Positions 24,568 through 32,972 of a stretch of 64,000 nucleotides of DNA are shown here, in pieces (within the stretch, counting starts at the first letter, position 1; every line of letters begins with the position of its first letter). This DNA is from UBA5066 sp046331465 (GTDB lineage Bacteria > Acidobacteriota > Thermoanaerobaculia > UBA5066). Position numbers and translations under genes: made by a program. The stretch covers positions 1,488,001-1,552,000 of the forward strand of contig JAXLQV010000001.1 of assembly GCA_046331465.1 (NCBI GenBank), read 5' to 3'. Under the pieces are notes generated by a model that worked only from the letters and a program-made list of their open reading frames with translations, made no database searches and was not told where the DNA came from.

Positions 24568-25743
24568 TCAGCCCCGCGCCGGGAGGAGGCCCCGGACCCG
24601 CTGCCCGTCCTTCGCCTCCCCTGCGGTCCGCACGACGAGGTCCCCCTCGGCCAGCCCCTTCACGACCTCGGCGACGACGCCGCCGCGCGCGCCGAGCGTG
24701 ACCGGAGTCCGGACGGCTCGGCCGGAGCGGATCGCGAGGACCCAGGGCTCCGAGGCGGCGTCGCCCACCGCCCCGAGCGGGACGACGAGGACGCCTTTCC
24801 GGGTCCCGACCTCGAGCTCGACGGAGAGCGTCATGTCGGTCTTCAGGTCGGCGGGAGGGTCGGGGACGCGGAGCTTCACGTCGACCGTCCCGCGCGCGAG
24901 GTCGACGCCGGGGGAGATCGAGATCACCTCGGCGGCGAAGGAGCGGTCGGGGAACGCGTCGGCCGAGGCGCGCGCCCTCTGCCCGACCCGGAGCGACGGG
25001 AGGTTCTTCTCGTCGGGCTGCGCGATGAGCTGGGTCTCGCGGTCGAGCGCGAGCGTGAAGAGGACCTTCCCGGGGGAGACGACGTCCCCGGGCTCGACGG
25101 AGCGGACGAGGACGACCGCGGGCTCGGGAGCGAGGACGCGGAGCTGCGAGAGGCGCGCCTCGGCGGCCTCGAGCGCGGCCACGGCCGCGCGCTCGTCGGG
25201 GCCTCCGGCGGCCGCGGCCCGGGCCTTCTCGGTCGCCGCGGCGAGGGCGCTCCGGGCGACGTCGCGGGCCTGGCGGGCGTCGTCCTCGTCCCGTTCGCTC
25301 ACGAACCCCTCGGCCCGGAGGGCGGAGATGCGGGAGAGCTGCCGCTCATCGATCGCGACGCGGAGGGCCGCCTGCCGCCGTTCCTCCTCGGCCGCCTGCC
25401 GGTCCGAGCCGCGTGTCTTCTCGAGCCGCGCCCGGGCCTCGGCAGCGGCCGCGACGGCCTCCCTCTCGTCGAGGCGGACGAGCGGCTGCCCGGCCTTCAC
25501 GCGCTCCCCCTCCTCGACGAGGACCGCCTCCACTCTCCCCGTGACGGGCGATCCGATCGAGGCCTTCGAGCGGGCGAGGACACGGCCGCTGACGACGAGC
25601 GTCTCGAGGAGGTCCGTCCGCGCGACGCGGGCCGCCGGGACGCCGCGCCCGCGGAGCGAGCGGAAGCCAGCGAGGAGGAGGGAGAGGAGGAGGAGCGCCC
25701 CGACCGCGCGGACCGCGCGGGAGCGTGGAAGTGGGAGGCCCAT
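24568..25743 (-). CDS. HlyD/MacA-like membrane fusion protein
   Basis: A 391-residue periplasmic adaptor. An N-terminal signal anchor (AVGALLLLSLLLAG) is followed by a biotinyl-lipoyl-like half-motif (GSPVTGRVEAVLVEEGERVKAGQPLVRLD) at about 50-80. A long helical hairpin at about 80-190 and a beta-barrel domain with the returning lipoyl half (PGDVVSPGKVLFTLA) come next. It should bridge the permease to an outer-membrane channel encoded elsewhere. I use the ATG at 25743; a GTG six bases upstream is an alternative. It is first in a three-gene exporter operon. Confidence 0.9.
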   Translation of the reverse strand: MGLPLPRSRAVRAVGALLLLSLLLAGFRSLRGRGVPAARVARTDLLETLVVSGRVLARSKASIGSPVTGRVEAVLVEEGERVKAGQPLVRLDEREAVAAAAEARARLEKTRGSDRQAAEEERRQAALRVAIDERQLSRISALRAEGFVSERDEDDARQARDVARSALAAATEKARAAAAGGPDERAAVAALEAAEARLSQLRVLAPEPAVVLVRSVEPGDVVSPGKVLFTLALDRETQLIAQPDEKNLPSLRVGQRARASADAFPDRSFAAEVISISPGVDLARGTVDVKLRVPDPPADLKTDMTLSVELEVGTRKGVLVVPLGAVGDAASEPWVLAIRSGRAVRTPVTLGARGGVVAEVVKGLAEGDLVVRTAGEAKDGQRVRGLLPARG

Positions 25744-25822
25744 CGGCACGAGTCTGGCACGGATGGGGCCCGACCGGAGCCCCGGACCGAGCTCGCTTCG
25801 GCCCCGGGTCCGGCGAGGCGCG

Positions 25823-25862
25823 CCCGAAAGAAGAGGGGAGCGGCCTCGAGGCCGCTCCCCTT
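25823..25862 (-). terminator. Strong hairpin terminator after the metalloprotease gene
   Basis: A perfect 26-nt palindrome at 25835-25860 (GGGGAGCGGCCTC and its complement) is followed on the minus strand by TCTTCTTTC. It lies 29 bp past the protease stop and is a convincing intrinsic terminator for that gene. Confidence 0.75.
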
Positions 25863-25888
25863 CCAGGATCGCGATGCGGGTCGGTTTC

Positions 25889-26812
25889 CTACTTGTTGTA
25901 GCGGTACGTCGTCCACATGGAGTCCATGCGGGAGTCCTGTCCCACCGTGAACTCGTACATGCAGGCGTCGTCCGTGTAGTCCATGAAGTTGTGGATCGGG
26001 TCGTAGCCTGCCTTCGTCTTGCAGGTGTCGGTGGTCGCGCTCGGGCAGCCGTAGTTGGCGGCCTTCTCCGCGGGCGTGTCGGAGACGCCGTCGCCGGTGC
26101 CGTTACAGCCGCCCTGGAACGTGTGGTAGAGGCCCATCCAGTGCCCGATCTCGTGCGTCGCGGTGTCGCCGAGGTTGTAGGGGGCCGCCGAGCCGCCGGG
26201 GAGGGAAGAGTAGAGGAGGACGACGCCGTCCATCTTCGGCTTGGAGGCGTAGTCGCTCGGGAAGGTCGCCCAGCCGAGGAGCCCGCCGCCGAGGTTCGCG
26301 GAGTAGAGGTTCAGGTCCTTCGCGGTTCCCTTGCGGAGGGCCGTCTTCGCCGCCGTCTCGGCCGACGTGCCGTAGCCCATCGTGTACCAGGTCGCGTTCG
26401 TCGTCCGATCGGTCGAGACCAGGTTGAAGGTGTAGCCCCACTTCCCGTAGGCCGCGTTCAGGACGGAGATCTGGTCGGCGATCATCTGCGCGGTAACGTC
26501 GCCGTTCGAGATCCCGGTCCCCTTGTTGATGACGTGGAAGTAGACGTTGATCGTCCCGCCGGTGGCGAGGGCGCCGAAGCGGGCGTCGCTCGCGAGCGCG
26601 AGCTGGGCCTCGATCGCGGCCATCTCCTCTTCGTCGGGCATGACCGTCGAGCAGCGGCGGCCGGCATCGATGAAGTCCCTCTGGCTGGCGAACTCGACGC
26701 CTTCGAGGACGAACGGCTGGTCGACGGAGCCCCGATCGACGAGCGGCTGGGCGGCGGTGGCGGTCAGGGCCAGCGGGAGCGCGAGGGCGGCCAGAAGGGG
26801 CTTGGCGTTCAA
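25889..26812 (-). CDS. Secreted M43-type (pappalysin-like) zinc metalloprotease
   Basis: A 307-residue secreted protease. A Sec signal (residues 1-21, core LLAALALPLALTATA) is followed by a prosegment with a single Cys (CSTV) that could act as a cysteine switch, then the catalytic domain. The zinc site is HEIGHWMGLYH (His220, Glu221, His224, His230), with the Met-turn at NFMDY (Met277). Four further Cys residues (C236, C256, C264, C284) could form two disulfides. The start is a TTG at 26812, chosen because GAGGAGGAG lies 6 nt upstream and the signal peptide begins there. The metzincin layout fits cytophagalysin/pappalysin proteins used for extracellular protein degradation. Confidence 0.92.
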   Translation of the reverse strand: MNAKPLLAALALPLALTATAAQPLVDRGSVDQPFVLEGVEFASQRDFIDAGRRCSTVMPDEEEMAAIEAQLALASDARFGALATGGTINVYFHVINKGTGISNGDVTAQMIADQISVLNAAYGKWGYTFNLVSTDRTTNATWYTMGYGTSAETAAKTALRKGTAKDLNLYSANLGGGLLGWATFPSDYASKPKMDGVVLLYSSLPGGSAAPYNLGDTATHEIGHWMGLYHTFQGGCNGTGDGVSDTPAEKAANYGCPSATTDTCKTKAGYDPIHNFMDYTDDACMYEFTVGQDSRMDSMWTTYRYNK

Positions 26813-26818
26813 CGTTCT

Positions 26819-26827
26819 CTCCTCCTC
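26819..26827 (-). promoter_or_regulatory. Strong ribosome binding site that fixes a TTG start
   Basis: On the minus strand GAGGAGGAG ends 6 nt before the TTG at 26812. It outweighs the upstream in-frame codons and sets the start of the metalloprotease. Confidence 0.8.
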
Positions 26828-26901
26828 AATGAACCGGGTATCCGGTCGCGACCCCATGAGCGAGAAGCGTGCCAGCGAATTCCCGGGGAAATCGGGGTCC
26901 A

Positions 26902-26956
26902 CCGGGTCAGAACCTGTCGAGGCTCGCACCGGAGGTCGGGGCAGGAGCTGACCCGG
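26902..26956. repeat. Imperfect inverted repeat upstream of the metalloprotease
   Basis: CCGGGTCAG-aa-CCTG (26902-26916) faces CAGG-ag-CTGACCCGG (26942-26956): 15-nt arms with a 2-nt mismatch and a 25-nt loop. A further direct copy of CCGGGTCAG spans the glycosyltransferase stop (27001-27009). It could act as a terminator for that gene or as an operator for the protease. Confidence 0.5.
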
Positions 26957-27005
26957 GGTCCGGGAGCGACCCGCGCGCGGGGGTGAAGCGGTAGCCGCGG
27001 CCGGG

Positions 27006-28229
27006 TCAGGGGCGTCCGGGGCCCGGAACCAGCTGCTCCAGGAACCGGACCAGGCGGCGTCCGACCGCGTCTGCGTCGAAAGCCTCCCGAACGCGTGCCC
27101 GGCCGGCCCGGCCGAGCGCCACGGCCCGTTCCCGGTCGGCGAGGAGACCGATACAGGCCTGGGCGAGCCCCCCGGGGTCGTCGGCGACGAGGATCTCGAC
27201 TCCGTCCCGGGCGTCGATCCCGCTCGCTCCGAGGCGGGTCGAGACGACCGGGACGCCGAGCGCCATCGCCTCGAGGATCTTGACCCGGATCCCCCCGCCG
27301 GAGAGGAGCGGCACGACCATCGCGGCTCCGGAGGCGAGGAACTCGCGGGAGTCCTCGACCCGTCCGAGGAAGCGAACCCCGCTCCGCGAGACGGAAGCCC
27401 CGAGTCCGGCCGGGGGGCTGCTCCCCGCCACGAGGAAGCGGGCGTCCGGCACGGCAGCGCGGACGAGCGGCCAGGCGCTCTCCAGGAACCAGGCGACGGC
27501 CTCGACGTTCGGACGCCAGTCGAGCGAGCCGAGGAAGACGAGCGATCGCGGGTCGCCCGTCCCGGCGAGGTCCGGAAAGGACGCGGCGTCGACGCCGACC
27601 GGCGCGACGTGCACCGGGACCCTGGCTCCGAGCCGGACGTACGTCGACGCGTCCTCGGGCGTGACCGGGACGATCGCGTCGACGTCGTTCAGCGTCGCGA
27701 CCTCGTACGCGCGGAGCCGGCGGGCGAGGTGGGCCAGGTAGAAGCGCGTCGCGGCGTGGGCGTGGCCCCGCGCGAGCCCCTCCCAGATCTCGTGCTCGAC
27801 GTTCAGCGACCGGAGGACGATCGGGGCGCGCGTGGCGGCGCGGAGGGCCGGGACGTACGGGACCATGTAGAGGCTCTCGAGGAGGACGGCGTCGGGGGGC
27901 TCCTCGCGGGCGATTTCGACGAGCCTCCGCTCGTACGCGGGGGAGCGGAAGCGCTCGACGTTGTACGAGGTGCCGGAGAGGAGGCTCTTCAGCGCTCCCG
28001 CCGCGGTGACGGACGTGTCGACGTCGATCGCCTCGAGCCGCAGCGGCCGAGCCTCCTCCGGGAGCGCCCCCGGGTCGACGCGGTGCTTGGCAGGGTTCAG
28101 CGAGAGGGTCCGCACCCGGGCGCCGGCCCGGAGGAGCGCGAGCGCGAGGACGCGCGTCGCCACGCGGCCGCCGTCGTCCGGCGGCCACGGGACCTTCGGG
28201 CAGAGCTGGAGGATCCGCGTCGCCGTCAG
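27006..28229 (-). CDS. Family 4-type glycosyltransferase
   Basis: A 407-residue GT-B glycosyltransferase. The N-terminus TRILQLCPKVPWPPDDGGR is the donor/acceptor-side strand and loop common in GT4 enzymes, and the C-terminal nucleotide-sugar site is recognisable in GGGIRVKILEAMALGVPVVST near residue 325. It would transfer a sugar to a cell-surface glycan or lipid; donor and acceptor are unknown. No ATG, GTG or TTG is available before the first conserved strand. The best start is a CTG at 28229 that overlaps the lpdA stop as CTGA, implying reinitiation; a later GTG (before ATRVLALAL) would delete the first strand. Confidence 0.8.
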   Translation of the reverse strand: MTATRILQLCPKVPWPPDDGGRVATRVLALALLRAGARVRTLSLNPAKHRVDPGALPEEARPLRLEAIDVDTSVTAAGALKSLLSGTSYNVERFRSPAYERRLVEIAREEPPDAVLLESLYMVPYVPALRAATRAPIVLRSLNVEHEIWEGLARGHAHAATRFYLAHLARRLRAYEVATLNDVDAIVPVTPEDASTYVRLGARVPVHVAPVGVDAASFPDLAGTGDPRSLVFLGSLDWRPNVEAVAWFLESAWPLVRAAVPDARFLVAGSSPPAGLGASVSRSGVRFLGRVEDSREFLASGAAMVVPLLSGGGIRVKILEAMALGVPVVSTRLGASGIDARDGVEILVADDPGGLAQACIGLLADRERAVALGRAGRARVREAFDADAVGRRLVRFLEQLVPGPGRP

Positions 28230-29653
28230 CCGTGGATGTTGTGGCCGTCGACCGCCTCGGCCGCCTCGTGCAGCGCCTCGGTCAGCGTCGGGTGGGCGTG
28301 GATCGTCCGGACCATCTCCTCGGTCGTCGCCTCGCAGCGGAGGAACGCCGCGGCCTGGCCGATCAGCTCCGTCGCGTGAGGACCGACGATGTGGACGCCG
28401 AGGACCTCGTCGTACTTCCGGTCGGAGACGATCTTCACGAACCCCTCGTTCGTGTGCTCCATCGCCGACTTCGCGAGGACCTGGAAGCCGAACTTCCCGA
28501 CCTTCACGTCGAAGCCGCGCTCCTTCGCCTTCGCCTCGGTGAGGCCGATCGAGGCGACCTCGGGGTCGCAGTAGGTGCAGCCGGGAACCTGGTCGCGGTT
28601 GATCGGGACGGTGCGGTGACCCGCGATCGACTCGGCCGCCACGATCCCCTCCGCCGAGGCGACGTGGGCGAGCCAGATCGTCGGCGTGCAGTCGCCGATC
28701 GCCCAGACGCCGGGGACGTTCGTCCGCTGGTAGGCGTCGACCTTCACGTAGCCGCGGTCGGTCGCGACGCCGGCCGCCTCGAGGCCGACACCCTCGGTGA
28801 CGGGGCGGCGGCCGACGGCGAGGATGACCCACTCGACGTCCCAGCTCTTCGACTCGCCGGCGGCGGTGCGGGCGGCGACCTTGAGGGTCCCGTCGGGGTT
28901 CTCCGCGACGGCCTCGACGGCGGTGCCGGTCCAGCACTCGATCCCCTTCTTCCGGAACGACTTCTCGACCTCCTTCGAGACCTCCTCGTCCTCGACCGGG
29001 AGGAGCCTCGGGAGGACCTCGACGAGGACCGTCTTCGCGCCGTAGCGCGAATAGCACGACGCGAACTCGGAGCCGACGGCGCCCGACCCGATGACGAGGA
29101 CCGACTTCGGGACGTGCGTCGACTTCAGGACGTGGTCCGAGTTGAGGATCTTCACGCCGTCGGCCTTCAGGAACGGCAGGTCGCGCGGGGCCGAGCCGGT
29201 CGCGAGGATGACGTGCTTCGTCTCGAGAACCGACTCGCCCTCGGGGCCCGCGACCGCGACGCGGCCGGCGCCGTCGAGCCGGCCGAAGCCGGAGACGACG
29301 TCGACCCTGTTCTTCTTCATCAGGTACTCGACGCCGCGGGCCCCCTTGATCACGACCTTGTCGCGGAACTTCCGGACGACGTCGAAATCGAGCTCGACGC
29401 CGGACGTCTTCACCCCGAAGTCGGAGGCGTGGCGGACCTCGTCGAACAGCGTCGCCGACTTGAGCATCGCCTTCGTCGGAATGCAGCCGCGGTGGAGGCA
29501 GGTGCCGCCGAGGCCGACCCCCGGGGTCTTCGCGTCCTTCTCGACGATCGCGGTCCTGAGGCCGAGCTGGGCGGCCCGGATGGCGGCGACGTACCCGCCC
29601 GGCCCGGAGCCGATGACGACGACGTCGTACGACGCGGAGGGAGTGCTGCTCAT
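28226..29653 (-). CDS. lpdA: Dihydrolipoamide dehydrogenase
   Basis: A 475-residue E3 flavoprotein. It has an FAD-binding GSGPGGYVAA motif near residue 16, the redox disulfide in GGTCLHRGCIPTK (Cys49, Cys54), an NAD-binding GSGAVGSEFA near 185, and the C-terminal active-site His/Glu in HAHPTLTEALHEAAE. It reoxidises lipoyl groups of 2-oxoacid dehydrogenases or the glycine cleavage system; no E1 or E2 gene is adjacent. The ATG at 29653 has AGGAGA about 9 nt upstream. It shares an mRNA with the glycosyltransferase through a 4-bp overlap. Confidence 0.96.
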   Translation of the reverse strand: MSSTPSASYDVVVIGSGPGGYVAAIRAAQLGLRTAIVEKDAKTPGVGLGGTCLHRGCIPTKAMLKSATLFDEVRHASDFGVKTSGVELDFDVVRKFRDKVVIKGARGVEYLMKKNRVDVVSGFGRLDGAGRVAVAGPEGESVLETKHVILATGSAPRDLPFLKADGVKILNSDHVLKSTHVPKSVLVIGSGAVGSEFASCYSRYGAKTVLVEVLPRLLPVEDEEVSKEVEKSFRKKGIECWTGTAVEAVAENPDGTLKVAARTAAGESKSWDVEWVILAVGRRPVTEGVGLEAAGVATDRGYVKVDAYQRTNVPGVWAIGDCTPTIWLAHVASAEGIVAAESIAGHRTVPINRDQVPGCTYCDPEVASIGLTEAKAKERGFDVKVGKFGFQVLAKSAMEHTNEGFVKIVSDRKYDEVLGVHIVGPHATELIGQAAAFLRCEATTEEMVRTIHAHPTLTEALHEAAEAVDGHNIHG

Positions 29654-29717
29654 CTCTCGTATCTCCTGCGCGCCTCTCCGGTGCGAGTGCGTGTCCGGGG
29701 CGCGTTCGTGGGCGGCG

Positions 29718-29723
29718 ATTATA
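29718..29723 (-). promoter_or_regulatory. TATAAT -10 element for lpdA
   Basis: A perfect minus-strand TATAAT lies 64 nt before the lpdA ATG. No good -35 box is visible at 16-18 nt. Confidence 0.5.
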
Positions 29724-29737
29724 GGGTCCGGCCCGGC

Positions 29738-29743
29738 TATGCT
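29738..29743 (+). promoter_or_regulatory. Candidate -10 element (TATGCT) for the phosphoesterase gene
   Basis: TATGCT ends 6 nt before the ATG at 29750 and no ribosome binding site is present. It partly abuts the divergent lpdA promoter. Confidence 0.35.
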
Positions 29744-29749
29744 CCCCGG

Positions 29750-32224
29750 ATGGTGCTCGCCCTCCCCGTCCTCCTCGCCGCCGCCGCGACCTTTCCCGGG
29801 CCGCGGCCGTCGGGCGAGATCCTCCTCCCGAACGGCCGGCTGCTGACGCCGTCCGGCCGGCAGGTCGCCGTGGCGCCGTACCCCTTCTCGCTGGTGCCGA
29901 CGCCGGACGGCCGCCGCCTCGTCGTCGCCTCCGTGGGGCCCGACGACCGGTACTTGCAGCTCCTCGACGCGCGGAGCGGCCGCCTCCTCTCCTCGGTGCC
30001 GCTGCCGAAGGCGTGGATCGGCCTCGCGCTCTCGCGGGACGGCCGGACGGCCTGGGTCTCCGGAGCGAACCGGAACGCCGTCCTCGCGTTCGGGCTCGAG
30101 GGCGACACGCTCGTCCCGGCGGGGGAGATCCCGACGACGGTGCCGGGGGAGAAGGGCGTCCGCGCGCTCCCCGGAGGCCTGGCCCTCGCGGCCGACGGGA
30201 AGACGCTCTTCGCCGCCCGGACGGAGGCGGACGACGTCGTCCGCCTCGACCTGGCGACGCGGACGGTCGCGAGCCGCTGGGCCGTCGGCCGGAAACCGTA
30301 CCGGCCGGTCCTTTCGCCGGACGGGCGGCTCCTCGCGGTCTCGCTCTGGGGCGAGGCCGCCGTCGCCCTCCTCGACGCCGGCAGCGGGCGGATCCTCGCG
30401 CGCGTCGCGACGCTCGACCACCCGTGCGACCTCGTCTTCTCGCCCGACGGGGCCCGGCTCTACGCGGCCCAGGCGAACCGGAACGCCGTCGCGATCGTCG
30501 ACGTCGCCGCTCGCCGCGTCGTCCGCCAGGTCTCGGTCGCGATGGGGCCGGGCGGGCCCGGGAGCGCGTCCGCCGAGGCGATGCCGGACGGCTCGACGCC
30601 GAACGCGCTCGCGCTCTCGAAGGACGGCCGGACGCTCTTCGTGGCGAACGCCGACGACGACGCCGTCGCGGTCGTCGACGTCTCCGGCCGGGCCGGGGAG
30701 GCGCGGACCCGCGGATTCGTCCCGTCCGGGTGGTACCCGGCGGCGCTCGCGCTCTCGCGCGACGGGAAGACCCTCTTCGTCGGGAACGCGAAGGGGAGCG
30801 GGTCGCGCGCGAACGCGAAGGACGGTCCCTCGCCGTCGGCCCCCTCCGGGAGCGCCGTTCCCGCCGGCGCGACCCGGCGGATCCCGGGGTCCGTGTCGCT
30901 CGTCGCCGTGCCCGACGCCGCGGAGCTCGCGCGGCTCACGAAGCGCGCCTACGCGAACCGCAAGCCGGGAGCCGTCGACCCGGTCTCCGTCCCCTCCAAC
31001 GCCGTCGTCCCGGCCCCCGGAGGCGCGCCCTCGCCCGTCCGCCACGTCTTCTACGTCATCCGCGAGAACCGCACGTACGACCAGGTCCTCGGAGACGTCG
31101 GGCGCGGCAACGGCGACGCGTCGCTCACGCTCTTCGGGCGCGACGCGACGCCGAACGCCCACGCCCTCGTCGACGAGTACGTCCTCCTCGACAACTTCTA
31201 CGCCGACGCCGAGGTCTCCGCGGACGGGCACAACTGGTCGATGGCGTCCTACGCGACCGACTTCGTCGAGAAGACCTGGGTGCCGAACTACGGCTCGATG
31301 GGCTTCTCGTACGTCTACGAGGGGGGCGACCCGATCGCCTCGCCCACGGCGGGATACATCTGGGACGCTGCGGCCCGGAAGGGGCTCTCGATCCGGAACT
31401 ACGGAGAGTTCGTCGGCGTCGCGCCGGAGGCCCCCGTGTCGTCCTGGGACGGGCGGTTCGAGGGGAAGACGGACGTCCTGCGCGGGAACACGTGCCCGTT
31501 CTACCCCGGCTTCGACACGGAGGTCCTCGACGTCGCGCGCGTCGACCTCTGGCTGAAGGAGTTCCGGAAGCAGGTCGCCGACGGGAATGTTCCGCGCCTG
31601 ACGATCCTGCGGCTCGGGAACGACCACACCGAGGGGACGCGGCTCGGGGCAAGGACGCCGCGGGCGATGGTCGGGGACAACGACCTCGCGCTCGGGCGGC
31701 TCGTGGAGGCGATCTCGGCCTCGCCGGTCTGGAAGGAGTCCGCGATCTTCGTCCTCGAGGACGACGCGCAGAACGGGCCGGACCACGTCGACGCGCACCG
31801 GACGGTCGGGCTCGTCGTCTCGCCCTTCACGCGCCGCGCGGGCGCCGTCGACTCGACCCTCTACTCGACGACGTCGATGGTCCGGACGATCGAGCTGATC
31901 CTCGGCCTTCCGCCGCTCTCCCAGCACGACGCCTCGGCCACGCCGATGACCGCGGCCTTCGCCGAGGTCCCGGACGCCACGCCGTTCCGGCACCGGCCCG
32001 TGGCCGTCGACCTCTACGAGACGAACGCGCCGGGGGCGCCGATGCAGGCCGAGTGCGGCACATGGGACTTCTCGCGGGAGGACGCCACGCCGGAGATCCC
32101 GCTCAACGAGGCGATCTGGAAGAGCGTGAAGGGCGCGGCGAGCGAGATGCCGGCCCCGGTGAACGCGGCGTTCGTCCGGCCGTCGGGCGGCGAGGCGCGC
32201 GAGGACGGCGACCGCGCGGAGTAG
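29750..32224 (+). CDS. YncE-like beta-propeller fused to a phosphoesterase
   Basis: An 824-residue fusion. A short hydrophobic start (MVLALPVLLAAAATF) serves as a signal peptide. Residues 20-410 are a YVTN/YncE-type propeller with repeats such as LSPDGRLLAVSLWGE, FSPDGARLYAAQ, LSKDGRTLFVANADDD and LSRDGKTLFVGN. Residues 425-800 are a phosphoesterase of the acid phosphatase/phospholipase C group: FYVIRENRTYDQVLGD carries the first metal ligands and nucleophile region, DNFYADAEVSADGHNWSM follows, and EDDAQNGPDHVDAHRT carries further metal ligands. It probably cleaves phosphoesters in the periplasm or outside the cell. A Ser/Ala/Gly linker joins the domains. It is divergent from lpdA. Confidence 0.88.
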   Translation: MVLALPVLLAAAATFPGPRPSGEILLPNGRLLTPSGRQVAVAPYPFSLVPTPDGRRLVVASVGPDDRYLQLLDARSGRLLSSVPLPKAWIGLALSRDGRTAWVSGANRNAVLAFGLEGDTLVPAGEIPTTVPGEKGVRALPGGLALAADGKTLFAARTEADDVVRLDLATRTVASRWAVGRKPYRPVLSPDGRLLAVSLWGEAAVALLDAGSGRILARVATLDHPCDLVFSPDGARLYAAQANRNAVAIVDVAARRVVRQVSVAMGPGGPGSASAEAMPDGSTPNALALSKDGRTLFVANADDDAVAVVDVSGRAGEARTRGFVPSGWYPAALALSRDGKTLFVGNAKGSGSRANAKDGPSPSAPSGSAVPAGATRRIPGSVSLVAVPDAAELARLTKRAYANRKPGAVDPVSVPSNAVVPAPGGAPSPVRHVFYVIRENRTYDQVLGDVGRGNGDASLTLFGRDATPNAHALVDEYVLLDNFYADAEVSADGHNWSMASYATDFVEKTWVPNYGSMGFSYVYEGGDPIASPTAGYIWDAAARKGLSIRNYGEFVGVAPEAPVSSWDGRFEGKTDVLRGNTCPFYPGFDTEVLDVARVDLWLKEFRKQVADGNVPRLTILRLGNDHTEGTRLGARTPRAMVGDNDLALGRLVEAISASPVWKESAIFVLEDDAQNGPDHVDAHRTVGLVVSPFTRRAGAVDSTLYSTTSMVRTIELILGLPPLSQHDASATPMTAAFAEVPDATPFRHRPVAVDLYETNAPGAPMQAECGTWDFSREDATPEIPLNEAIWKSVKGAASEMPAPVNAAFVRPSGGEAREDGDRAE

Positions 32225-32226
32225 GA

Positions 32227-32249
32227 GGCGGCGCGGCGCGCGCGCCGCC
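32227..32249. terminator. GC hairpin between convergent genes
   Basis: GGCGGCGC (32227-32234) pairs with GCGCCGCC (32242-32249) around a 7-nt loop, just past the phosphoesterase stop. No U-tract on either side; possible bidirectional stop. Confidence 0.35.
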
Positions 32250-32282
32250 CCGCCCGCGGTCCGGGTCGGGATGGAGTTCCGT

Positions 32283-32780
32283 TCAGCCCTGCGGGGGCCC
32301 GGGGCGTGCCCCGGCGGAGGCCGGGGAGCCGAAGGCGCCGCGACGCTCCTGCCGGTGCGCGGCGACCCAGCCGTCGAGCTTCGCCTTCTGCTCGGCGGTG
32401 AGCAGCGCGTCGAGCTTCTGGCGCGTCGCGGTCCGCTCCGCGCGGACGGTCTTCCGGTTCGCGTCGACGCGCAGGAAGGCGGCGCCGACGGCGAGCGGAT
32501 CGGCCTTGTCGGCGTCGGCCGCGGCCCGGAGGGCCTCCCGGGCGGCCTTTCCCTCCTGGCGGAGGGCCTGGTACTTCGGCTTCTCGGCCTCGAAGAGCGC
32601 CCGGACCTTCGTCTTCTGGTCCTCGGTCAGGTCGAGCGTGGCGAGCGCGGCCCGGATGCCCCGGCCGGGAGCCCCCTCCCGCCCCCCGCGGTATCCCTGC
32701 GCGAGGGCGGCGCTCCCGGCGAGGAGCAGGCCCAGGGCGACGCCCGCGGTCGTGAGCCTTCTCGTCGTCGTTCCGTTCAT
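32283..32780 (-). CDS. Spy-like periplasmic protein (LTXXQ type)
   Basis: A 165-residue exported protein with a signal peptide ending AALAQG. The mature part is almost all helix and has two LTxxQ-like motifs, DLTEDQKTKV and LLTAEQKAKL, the signature of the Spy/CpxP family of periplasmic chaperones and stress proteins. It is rich in Ala, Arg and Lys and ends in a flexible Gly/Pro tail. It probably binds misfolded proteins or metals in the periplasm. The ATG at 32780 has AAGGAGA 7 nt upstream. It is divergent from the next gene. Confidence 0.85.
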   Translation of the reverse strand: MNGTTTRRLTTAGVALGLLLAGSAALAQGYRGGREGAPGRGIRAALATLDLTEDQKTKVRALFEAEKPKYQALRQEGKAAREALRAAADADKADPLAVGAAFLRVDANRKTVRAERTATRQKLDALLTAEQKAKLDGWVAAHRQERRGAFGSPASAGARPGPPQG

Positions 32781-32972
32781 GGTGTGTCTCCTTTCCTCGT
32801 CCGGGCCCCGGAATCCCCTTCCCCCGGACATCCGGACAGACGGCCGGGGCGGCCGGTTCGTTTACGCCGCCCGGCGGATTCCGCGCGCTGGCGCAGAATG
32901 TGCTCTCGGGGGTCGGACAGGGTCCTCTCCGGCGGGACCGACCCCCGGCGAGGACGATCCAAGGAGGATCCG

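Noticed and set aside
26813..26929. N-terminal extension of the metalloprotease from an upstream start (MRASTGSDP...)
   Set aside because: It would place about 39 polar residues before the signal peptide and ignore the strong ribosome binding site directly before TTG 26812.
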